Shown here: in pieces, positions 24,734 through 31,796 of the stretch | How positions within the stretch are numbered: the first letter of the stretch is position 1 | How the letters are laid out: every line of letters starts with the position of its first letter | Notes under the pieces: model-generated | Seen by the model: the letters and a program-made list of their open reading frames with translations, nothing else | Database searches by the model: none | What the model was told of the DNA's origin: nothing | Translations under genes and position numbers: made by a program | NCBI GenBank assembly: GCA_035429725.1 | Contig: DAOMFI010000013.1 | Location: forward strand, 1-40,343 | From: JALORV01 sp035429725 | Lineage (GTDB): Bacteria > Pseudomonadota > Gammaproteobacteria > Burkholderiales > Burkholderiaceae_F | Reading direction: 5' to 3' | Length of the DNA stretch: 40,343 bases

Positions 24734-25237
24734 CTAGAACTCCAGCTCGTCCTTGATGGCGGCGATTCCGGCCTTGGCGCAGGCCTCGTCGTTTTCGCCG
24801 GTGGGAGCACCGGAAACGCCGATCGCGCCGACCATCGTTCCTCCGGCCTGGATCATGACGCCGCCGCCGACCGCCACGACATTCGGGATGGCGCGAATGC
24901 CGGAACTCGCCGCGCCTGCCTGGGTCATCTTCGAGAACTCGAGCGTGTCGGTGCGGAAGCTGACGGCGGTGTAGCCCTTGTTGATCGCGGTCTGCACCGT
25001 GTGCGGCCCGGCAAAGCGATCGCGCATCAGTGCCTGGGCAACACCGGATCGATCGACGACGGCAACCGCGACCTGAAAGCCGCGCTTGCGGCAATCGTCG
25101 AGCGCGGCGCGCGTTGCCTTGGCCGCCGTTTCCGGTGTCAGCTGGCGCACGGTGAACGTGCCGGACTGCGCATGTGCCGGGCCGCTGAACGTTGCGGCAA
25201 GCAACAGTGCTGCCGTGCAGAGGCGGGTGGTTCGCAT
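24734..25237 (-). CDS. Secreted GlcG/HbpS-like (DUF336) protein
   Basis: A 167-residue protein with a signal peptide (about 1-23, cleavage after AHA) and a single GlcG/HbpS domain: AVAVVDRSGVAQALMRDRFAG, INKGYTAVSFRTDTLEF, and the conserved PNVVAVGGGVMIQAGGTMVGAIGVSGAPTGENDEACAKAGI. HbpS of Streptomyces binds haem and senses redox stress; many others have no known function. It is divergent from a multihaem cytochrome module, so a role in haem handling in the periplasm is plausible, but this is inference from position. The next gene on its strand is the EamA permease. Confidence 0.88.
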   Translation of the reverse strand: MRTTRLCTAALLLAATFSGPAHAQSGTFTVRQLTPETAAKATRAALDDCRKRGFQVAVAVVDRSGVAQALMRDRFAGPHTVQTAINKGYTAVSFRTDTLEFSKMTQAGAASSGIRAIPNVVAVGGGVMIQAGGTMVGAIGVSGAPTGENDEACAKAGIAAIKDELEF

Positions 25238-25444
25238 GTTGTCTCCTTGGAGGTGAGGTCGCTACGTTCCGCTCGAAGCACGGATACGGTGAGCTTGCCC
25301 CTGCCCGGAGGACGACTCCCGACAACTGCAGCTCAGTCAGCCCGAAGCGTACCGGCCCGAAGTGCCCGGCGGTTGATGCCGCGCAACGCGGGCTCCGGAC
25401 GGCCGCAAAAGCGGCGTGACGGTGGCACTGTGCCGGGGCGTGCC

Positions 25445-25458
25445 TTGACGCGTGTCAA
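25445..25458. promoter_or_regulatory. FNR/DNR-type box before the multihaem cytochrome module
   Basis: TTGAC-GCGT-GTCAA has fully palindromic 5-bp arms and matches the FNR consensus at 8 of 10 positions. It lies in the 339-bp divergent region 25238-25576, about 125 bp before the 11-haem cytochrome start. Activation at -41.5 would place transcription start near 25493, leaving a leader of about 85 nt. No other clear regulatory site was seen in this region. Confidence 0.6.
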
Positions 25459-25576
25459 CGGCGGATGCAGACCGCGTGCAACACTGCGATCGCTCGTTCA
25501 GCCGCGCGCCCTGACGCACCTGCCACCGCGCGCCGCCGTTGGAACTCCAAGACTACGTTCAATGCGCGGACCTACC

Positions 25577-26839
25577 ATGCCATCCCGTTGCGTTTCCGGG
25601 TTTTACTCGATCGCCGTTGCACTGGCAGCAGCGTTGCTCTTCACGGCCCCCGCGGTGAGCGCGGCCGATGCCAGCAAGGCGGAAGTCGCGGCGCCGCCTC
25701 CAAACGAGGCCTGCCTGATGTGCCACGGCGACGCCGGCGCCAAGAACGACGCCGGCAAGTCGATCGCCGTGGATGCCAAGAAGTTCGCGGCCTCGGTGCA
25801 CGGTCAGATGAATTTCAAGTGCACGGACTGCCACAGCGACGTTTCCGCCGAGAAGCTGCCGCACGAGCCCAAGCTCAAGCCGGCCAACTGTGCGGCCTGC
25901 CACGAAGCGGCGGTGAAGGAGTATCAGGCGACCGCCCACGCCAAGGCACGGGCAGGCGGCAACATGGTTGCGGCGACCTGCAGCGACTGCCACGGCAACC
26001 ACGAGATCCAGAAATCCAGCGAGCCGACCTCGCGCACCCACGCCGCGCAGGTGGAGAAGACCTGCGCCACATGCCACGGAAACGAAGCGGTCATACAAAA
26101 GGCCAAGCTGCCGGGCGGCAACATCGTAAGCCAGTATCACGACAGTATCCATGGCCGGAAGACCAATAGCGGGGGGGCGGCGGCGGCGAAGGCGCCGACC
26201 TGCACGAGCTGTCACGGCGCACACAAGATTCTGAGCAAGAGCGATCCCGCCAGCCGGGTCAATCGCGAGCACATCGCGCTGATGTGCGGCAGTTGCCACC
26301 AGCAGGTCTACAGCCGGTTCAGTGCCAGCCAGCACGGCCAGTTGAGGCAGGAGGGCAATTCCGCGGCGCCGACCTGCATCGACTGCCACAGCGCGCACCG
26401 GATCCAGGATCATGGCGCGACGAAGTGGCAGGTCGAGGTCATCAAGGAGTGCGGCAACTGCCATCAGGACTTCATCAAGAGCTACCGCGACACCTATCAC
26501 GGCCAGGTGACGCAGCTCGGCTTCACGCGCGTGGCCACCTGCAACAGTTGCCACGGCGCGCACGAAGTGCTGCCAGCGTCGAATCCGAAATCGATGATCT
26601 CGCCGGAGAACCGGGTGACGACCTGCCGCAGCTGCCACCCGGGTGCGAACGCGAACTTTGCGGCCTACAAGCCGCACGGCAATCCGCATGATCGGCAGGG
26701 CGACCCGATCCTCTACTACACGCGGCTGTTCATGCAGCTGCTGCTGGCCGGCGTGTTCAGTTTCTTCGGCTTCCACACGCTGCTGTGGCTGATACGTTCG
26801 CTGAAGGAAGTCAACGCGCGCCGCGGCGGCGGCAAGTAA
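25577..26839 (+). CDS. Undecahaem (11 CXXCH) cytochrome c with C-terminal membrane anchor
   Basis: A 420-residue exported cytochrome with a signal peptide ending at VSAAD (about residue 27). Eleven CXXCH motifs follow in order: CLMCH, CTDCH, CAACH, CSDCH, CATCH, CTSCH, CGSCH, CIDCH, CGNCH, CNSCH and CRSCH. Many are followed by a GA/GN/SA-H pattern, giving distal histidines for bis-His ligation. One hydrophobic helix near the C terminus (LLLAGVFSFFGFHTLLWLI) anchors it, so the haem domain is periplasmic. It probably passes electrons to or from the cytochrome b encoded 13 bp downstream. The terminal acceptor is unknown. An in-frame ATG at 25562 is an alternative start; neither has a good ribosome site. 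Confidence 0.93.
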   Translation: MPSRCVSGFYSIAVALAAALLFTAPAVSAADASKAEVAAPPPNEACLMCHGDAGAKNDAGKSIAVDAKKFAASVHGQMNFKCTDCHSDVSAEKLPHEPKLKPANCAACHEAAVKEYQATAHAKARAGGNMVAATCSDCHGNHEIQKSSEPTSRTHAAQVEKTCATCHGNEAVIQKAKLPGGNIVSQYHDSIHGRKTNSGGAAAAKAPTCTSCHGAHKILSKSDPASRVNREHIALMCGSCHQQVYSRFSASQHGQLRQEGNSAAPTCIDCHSAHRIQDHGATKWQVEVIKECGNCHQDFIKSYRDTYHGQVTQLGFTRVATCNSCHGAHEVLPASNPKSMISPENRVTTCRSCHPGANANFAAYKPHGNPHDRQGDPILYYTRLFMQLLLAGVFSFFGFHTLLWLIRSLKEVNARRGGGK

Positions 26840-26852
26840 CCGGGAAACGACG

Positions 26853-27728
26853 ATGCCGAGCTCAATTGCTGTCGACAGCCGGGCCGCGGTCCGGACGCAA
26901 GCCCACGCCGGAGGCGGGCGCTACTATCGCCGCTTCGGGCCGATCGAGCGCTTCATGCATGCGCTGCTGATGCTGACGTTCATCGGCTGCGCGCTGACCG
27001 GTGTTCCGCTGCTCTTCGCCGACCACGAATGGGCAGGATCCCTGGTTGCGCTGATGGGCGGCTTCAAGGGCGCCGCATTGATCCACCGCATCTGCGCCGC
27101 GCTGATGACGATCGTCTTCGTCGGCCACGTGCTGCGCGTGTTCGTGCGTGCCTTCCTGGCCGAAGACTGGCTCTCCTACTTCTGGGGGCCGAACTCCCTG
27201 GTGCCGAACCTGAAGGACGGTCAGGACATCGTCGGCATGTTCAAGTGGTTCTTCGGCAAGGGTCCGAAACCGCAGTTCGACCGCTATACCTACTGGGAAA
27301 AATTCGACTACTGGGCGGTGTTCTGGGGGATGTTCATCATCGGCGGCTCAGGATTCATGCTCTGGTTCCCGATGTTCTTCTCGCAATTCCTGCCGGGGTG
27401 GGTCTTCAACGTGGCCACGATCGTGCATGGCGAGGAAGCGCTGCTGGCAGTGGGCTTCATCTTCACGATCCACTTCTTCAACGGCCACCTGCGGCCCGAG
27501 AAGTTTCCGATGGACCTGGTCATTTTCACCGGCCGACTGCCCGAGCACGAATTGAAGGACGAACGCCAGGTTGAATATGCACGGCTGGTCAGCCAGGGGC
27601 GGCTGAGTGCGATCGAGGCGGTCGCACCGACAGCGTCCGAGGTGACATTTGCCCGAGTGCTGGGAAGCGTGGGACTGATACTTGGCATTCTGACGATTCT
27701 TGCAATCATCTACAGCGCGCTGGTCTGA
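26853..27728 (+). CDS. Membrane cytochrome b (FdnI/HydC-like dihaem subunit)
   Basis: A 291-residue inner-membrane cytochrome b with four core helices plus a C-terminal helix. Candidate haem b ligands are His36 (RFMHALLML), His78 (LIHRICAAL), His92 (VGHVLRV), His192 (VHGEEALL) and His207 (FTIHFFNGH). The arrangement resembles the gamma subunit of formate dehydrogenase N and the HydC/CbcB type subunits that exchange electrons with the quinone pool. A cytoplasmic tail and last helix (SVGLILGILTILAIIYSAL) are additional. It sits between two multihaem cytochrome genes and is expected to link them to menaquinol or ubiquinol. Confidence 0.87.
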   Translation: MPSSIAVDSRAAVRTQAHAGGGRYYRRFGPIERFMHALLMLTFIGCALTGVPLLFADHEWAGSLVALMGGFKGAALIHRICAALMTIVFVGHVLRVFVRAFLAEDWLSYFWGPNSLVPNLKDGQDIVGMFKWFFGKGPKPQFDRYTYWEKFDYWAVFWGMFIIGGSGFMLWFPMFFSQFLPGWVFNVATIVHGEEALLAVGFIFTIHFFNGHLRPEKFPMDLVIFTGRLPEHELKDERQVEYARLVSQGRLSAIEAVAPTASEVTFARVLGSVGLILGILTILAIIYSALV

Positions 27729-27754
27729 AGTAGCATCCGCTAGGAAGCGGTTTC

Positions 27755-27780
27755 GGGCTTCGTCCGCAGGGACGGAGCCC
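27755..27780 (+). terminator. Intra-operon hairpin
   Basis: GGGCTTCGTCC and GGACGGAGCCC form an 11-bp stem with one G-U pair and a 4-base loop, followed by only TTTGC. It sits between the cytochrome b stop and the ribosome site (GGGAGGGG) of the octahaem gene. It may reduce or process the downstream transcript rather than end it. Confidence 0.5.
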
Positions 27781-27808
27781 TTTGCATAACGGGGGAGGGG
27801 CATCACAA

Positions 27809-29239
27809 ATGAAGCTGAAATTCGGTCGCAGGTCCATGGCGGGCGCCATCGGCACGCTGGTCGCCGTCGGCATTGGTCTGGCGCTCGTCGGTGCGGCCGG
27901 AATCGCAGGCTGGGAATACACCAACAGTGACGAGTTCTGCGCGGTGATGTGCCACTCCGTGCACCCGGAAGAGAGCATCGCCCACAATGCCGGCGCGCAC
28001 GCCCGCGTGCACTGCGTCGAGTGCCACATGGGCCGCAATTCCACGCTGAAGCTGATCGCGATGAAGCCCACGCACTTCAAGGAGCTGTGGGGAATGGTCG
28101 CCGGCTACGAACGGCCGACGCACGCGGCGGGCTTGCGGCCGGCACGCGAAGCCTGTGAAAGCTGCCATTGGCCGCAGGCGGAACATCACGACAGCATCGC
28201 CGTGAACAAGCGCTATGGCACCGATCCCAAGAGCAGCGAGATCGATTACCGATTGACGCTGCACACGTCCTCGAACGTGGAGCGCGAGGTTCCGTGGAAG
28301 GTGACGGGCATTCACTGGCACATCGCCAACGACGTCCAGTTCAAGAGCCCGGACGTCCAGGGCCGGACGATCCCGTGGGTGCAGGTCACGAAGCCGGACG
28401 GCACCAAGGTGACCTACGTCGATGCCGAGTCCAAGCTCACGCAGGCGGAAATCGACAAGCTCCCCGCGCAGAAGATGGAGTGCTACAACTGTCATAACTC
28501 CGTCGGTCACCCGTTTCCGAACCCTGCTCACACCGTCGACAAGGCGATTGCGGAAGGCCGCATCAGCCGGGACCTTCCCGGGGTGAAGGCGCGGGCCGTG
28601 GCGCTCGTCGATGCGGCCGAGAAGATCTCGGGTCCCAAGGCCGATCGCGTCGTCGCGATCGAGAAGCTGATCGCCGAGAACGCGGCGAAGAACCCGGTGG
28701 CGGCCAACCTCAAGGACAAGGAAGCCCAGTTCCAGAAGGAAATGAAGGCGATCCTCGTCAATGCCACCTTCGAAGAAAAGGGGTTCTCCTGGAAGAGCTT
28801 CCCGGATCATTCCCAGCATGCCGACTCGCCGGGATGTTTCCGTTGCCATAACGGCAAGCACTTCAACGACAAAGGCGAAGCTATTCGCCTGCAGTGCACG
28901 CTGTGCCACAACCTGCCGCAGGCTAATCTCGAGAACGGCAAGGGCAGCGTGCCGTCGCTGGTCGTCGCCGGAGTGTCGCCGCCGGAAAGCCACAACGCAC
29001 CCAACTGGATGCGTGAGCATCGTTTGAACCTGGACGAGTCTTGCACGATGTGCCACGGCAAACTGGAGTTCGGGCGCGAAGGCGGCAACTTCTGCTCGAA
29101 CCCCGCCTGCCACGGCCGTGCCTGGCCCGAGGTCAACCTCAACGTCGAGGCCAAGACCGCTGCGGCGACCCCTGCCGCTCCGCCGGCGCCGGCCGCCAAG
29201 GGTGTCCCGGTCAAGGCCGACGCGAAGTCGGCCAAGTAG
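27809..29239 (+). CDS. Octahaem NapC/NirT-like cytochrome c with unusual haem motifs
   Basis: A 476-residue cytochrome anchored by an N-terminal helix (about 12-36, no cleavage site), as in NapC/NirT quinol dehydrogenases. Haem motifs in order: CAVMCH (CX3CH), CVECH, CESCH, CYNCH, CFRCH, CTLCH, CTMCH and CSNPACH (CX4CH). So there are six canonical sites and two with longer spacing; the last reads FCSNPACHG, a form known from other multihaem cytochromes. A region without haem motifs (about 240-335) is charged and helical. The C terminus is an Ala/Pro/Lys-rich tail. The start at 27809 is preceded by GGGAGGGG. It is the third gene of the module and ends before a strong terminator. It probably exchanges electrons with the cytochrome b or the 11-haem protein. 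Confidence 0.92.
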   Translation: MKLKFGRRSMAGAIGTLVAVGIGLALVGAAGIAGWEYTNSDEFCAVMCHSVHPEESIAHNAGAHARVHCVECHMGRNSTLKLIAMKPTHFKELWGMVAGYERPTHAAGLRPAREACESCHWPQAEHHDSIAVNKRYGTDPKSSEIDYRLTLHTSSNVEREVPWKVTGIHWHIANDVQFKSPDVQGRTIPWVQVTKPDGTKVTYVDAESKLTQAEIDKLPAQKMECYNCHNSVGHPFPNPAHTVDKAIAEGRISRDLPGVKARAVALVDAAEKISGPKADRVVAIEKLIAENAAKNPVAANLKDKEAQFQKEMKAILVNATFEEKGFSWKSFPDHSQHADSPGCFRCHNGKHFNDKGEAIRLQCTLCHNLPQANLENGKGSVPSLVVAGVSPPESHNAPNWMREHRLNLDESCTMCHGKLEFGREGGNFCSNPACHGRAWPEVNLNVEAKTAAATPAAPPAPAAKGVPVKADAKSAK

Positions 29240-29258
29240 GCCCGTCGCGCAGCGACCC

Positions 29259-29289
29259 AAACGGCCGCCGCGGCGGCCGTTTGCTTTTT
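29259..29289 (+). terminator. Rho-independent terminator of the cytochrome module
   Basis: A perfect 24-bp palindrome (AAACGGCCGCCG and its complement) is followed by GC and TTTTT. It lies 20 bp after the octahaem stop and clearly ends the module. Confidence 0.9.
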
Positions 29290-29334
29290 CAGCGCCGATA
29301 CACTGGCGCTTTCTACTTTCCCGAGAGCGCGCCG

Positions 29335-30774
29335 ATGAACCTCGCTGATCTCGATCGCTTCGTCACGCAACGGTGGGACCACGACCTGGTTCCGCGCCTT
29401 ATCGACTACGTGAAGGTGCCGGCCAAGTCGCCCGCCTTTGATGCCAGCTGGGACGCCCACGGTCATCTGGCTGCGGTCATCAAGGACGCGGAGGCATGGT
29501 GCCGCCGGCAGGACATCCAGGGCCTGACGATCGAAGTCGTGGCGATCGAAGGCCGGACGCCGTGCCTGCTGTTCGATGTCCCCGCGACTCACGGGCTCGG
29601 CAACGATCGCACCGTGCTCTTCTACGGGCACCTGGACAAGCAGCCTGAAATGGTCGGCTGGCGTGACGACCTCGGCCCGTGGAAGCCGGTCGTCGAGGAC
29701 GGCAAGCTCTATGGCCGCGGCAGCGCCGATGACGGTTATGCCATTTATGCCGCGTTGACGACCATCGCCGCCATCGACGCGCAAGGCGCGCCGCGTCCGC
29801 GCTGTGTCGGCATCATCGAAACCTGTGAGGAGAGCGGCAGCCCGGACCTGCCGGCCTACCTCGAACTGCTGACGCCGCGATTCGGCGATGTGCAACTGGT
29901 CATCGGTCTCGACTCAGGCTGCCGCAACTACGATCAGCTGTGGGTGACCACCTCGCTGCGCGGACTGGTTGGTGGAACGCTGACCGTCGAGATCCTGTCC
30001 GAGGGTGTGCACTCCGGTCACGCCAGCGGCATCGTGCCGTCATCGTTCCGCATTGCGCGCCAGCTGCTCAACCGGCTCGACGATCCAGCCACCGGGCGCG
30101 TGCTGCTCCCGGAACTGCACGCCGAGATCCCGACGGAACGGCTGCAGCAGGCGCGCGATGCCGGCGCCATCCTCGGCGATTCGGTGTGGCAGGAGTATCC
30201 GTGGGTGAGCTGCAATCACGGGCCCAATGGGCATGCCCATGCGCTGCCGGTGACGACGGATCCGGTCGAAGCGATCCTGAACCGCACCTGGCGGCCCGCG
30301 CTTTCGGTGACCGGCGCCGCCGGCTTCCCCGCGATCGACTCGGCGGGCAACGTGCTCCGCCCCAAGACAACGTTCAAGCTCAGCATGCGCATTCCGCCGA
30401 CCGTCGACGCGGATGCGGCGACCCGGGCCATGCGGCGCGCGCTTTCAGACAGTCCGCCATACAACGCGCGTGTCACGTTCGAAGCAGACTGGGGCGCGAC
30501 CGGATGGAACGCACCCGAGACGGCGCCGTGGCTCACGCAGGTGCTGAACGCGACGTCGCGCCAGGTCTACGGCCGGGATGCGGGGTGGGTCGGCGAAGGC
30601 GGCACGATCCCCTTCATGAACATGCTCGGCGAGCGCTTTCCGCAAGCGCAGTTCGTCATCACCGGCGTGCTCGGACCGCACTCGAACGCGCACGGTCCGA
30701 ACGAGTTCCTGCACATCGGATACGCCAAGAAACTCACGGCGGCCGTGGCGAATATCGTGACGGCGGTCCGCTAG
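29335..30774 (+). CDS. M20 family metallopeptidase (dipeptidase-like)
   Basis: A 479-residue zinc peptidase of the M20 family. The metal and catalytic residues are in FYGHLDKQP (His99, Asp101), GRGSADDG (Asp132 or 133) and TCEESGS (Glu165, Glu166), with a late metal histidine in NEFLHIGY. The central lid domain is present (LVGGTLTVEILSEGVHSG). Length and motifs fit the cytosolic nonspecific dipeptidase/carboxypeptidase branch. It likely cleaves dipeptides in the cytoplasm. Its TAG stop shares the palindrome CTAG with the stop of the convergent gluQ gene. Confidence 0.93.
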   Translation: MNLADLDRFVTQRWDHDLVPRLIDYVKVPAKSPAFDASWDAHGHLAAVIKDAEAWCRRQDIQGLTIEVVAIEGRTPCLLFDVPATHGLGNDRTVLFYGHLDKQPEMVGWRDDLGPWKPVVEDGKLYGRGSADDGYAIYAALTTIAAIDAQGAPRPRCVGIIETCEESGSPDLPAYLELLTPRFGDVQLVIGLDSGCRNYDQLWVTTSLRGLVGGTLTVEILSEGVHSGHASGIVPSSFRIARQLLNRLDDPATGRVLLPELHAEIPTERLQQARDAGAILGDSVWQEYPWVSCNHGPNGHAHALPVTTDPVEAILNRTWRPALSVTGAAGFPAIDSAGNVLRPKTTFKLSMRIPPTVDADAATRAMRRALSDSPPYNARVTFEADWGATGWNAPETAPWLTQVLNATSRQVYGRDAGWVGEGGTIPFMNMLGERFPQAQFVITGVLGPHSNAHGPNEFLHIGYAKKLTAAVANIVTAVR

Positions 30775-31670
30775 CTTCGCCTGACCTGCCAGCGCTCGGT
30801 CCACGCCGCGACGGCGGCACGCTGGAACGCCGGGACGGAATCAGCACCGATCGGTGGCAGCGCGAGGTAACGCGCGGCGCGCTCCAGTTCTCCGAGGACA
30901 TTCAAGCGATCGAGCGGACGCGCGCCGGTCTGCTTGGAAAGCTTTTCGCCGCGCTCGTTGACGACGACCGGGACGTGCAGGTAGCGCGGCGTCGGTAGCT
31001 CCAGCGCGCGCTGCAGCGCGATCTGCCGCGGCGTGTTGTCGAGCAGGTCGGCCCCGCGCACGACATCGGTCACGCCCTGCTCGGCGTCGTCGACCACCAC
31101 GGCGAGCTGGTAGGCCCACAGGCCGTCTGCCCGACGCACGACGAAGTCACCCACGCACCTCGCGAGGTCCTGTGACTGCAGGCCGAGCGCGCGGTCGACG
31201 AATGTTTCGACGCCCTCGACCCGATAGCGCCAGGCGCGGACCGGTCGTCCCCCGGTGTCTTGGCGGCATGTCCCGGGGTAGACGCCCGGTGCCAGCCCGG
31301 CGGCGGCCGCCGCGCCCTCGACTTCGGAGCGCGTACAGGCGCAGCCATAGACACGCCCCATTTCACTCAGCCGGGCGAATGCGGCTTCGTAGAACGCTGT
31401 CCTTGCAGACTGAAACGCAATGGGCTCGTCGGCTTCCATGTCGAAGTCCGCCAGCGTGCGAAGGATGTCGTTGGTGGCCCCCGGCACCTCGCGGGGGGGA
31501 TCGAGGTCTTCGATGCGTACCAGCCAGGCGCCGCCGTGCGCACGGGCATCGAGCCAGGAGGCCAGCGCGGCGACCAGCGAGCCTGCGTGCAGCGGTCCCG
31601 TTGGAGACGGTGCGAAACGGCCCCGGTATTCGATCGTTTGGCGCGCTGCCGGTGGACTTGAGGTCTGCAT
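30771..31670 (-). CDS. gluQ: Glutamyl-Q tRNA(Asp) synthetase
   Basis: A truncated glutamyl-tRNA synthetase homologue that attaches glutamate to queuosine in tRNA(Asp). It has the HIGH-type motif FAPSPTGPLHAGSL near residue 20, a KMSKS-type EKLSKQTG, and zinc-binding CACTRSE...YPGTCR. It lacks the anticodon-binding domain, as expected for about 300 residues. The start at 31670 gives the usual short N terminus; an in-frame ATG at 31694 is also possible. It is convergent with the M20 peptidase, overlapping by four bases. Confidence 0.93.
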   Translation of the reverse strand: MQTSSPPAARQTIEYRGRFAPSPTGPLHAGSLVAALASWLDARAHGGAWLVRIEDLDPPREVPGATNDILRTLADFDMEADEPIAFQSARTAFYEAAFARLSEMGRVYGCACTRSEVEGAAAAAGLAPGVYPGTCRQDTGGRPVRAWRYRVEGVETFVDRALGLQSQDLARCVGDFVVRRADGLWAYQLAVVVDDAEQGVTDVVRGADLLDNTPRQIALQRALELPTPRYLHVPVVVNERGEKLSKQTGARPLDRLNVLGELERAARYLALPPIGADSVPAFQRAAVAAWTERWQVRRS

Positions 31671-31796
31671 GAAGCCGATTACCGCCCGAACCATCGCACA
31701 TATTGCCGCTCGGGCCGGGCGGCAATCGGCGGATTATCCGGGGAGCGCCGAGGTCAGGGCCTTGCATGGTCAGCCCTCCGGACTCCAACGAACAAC

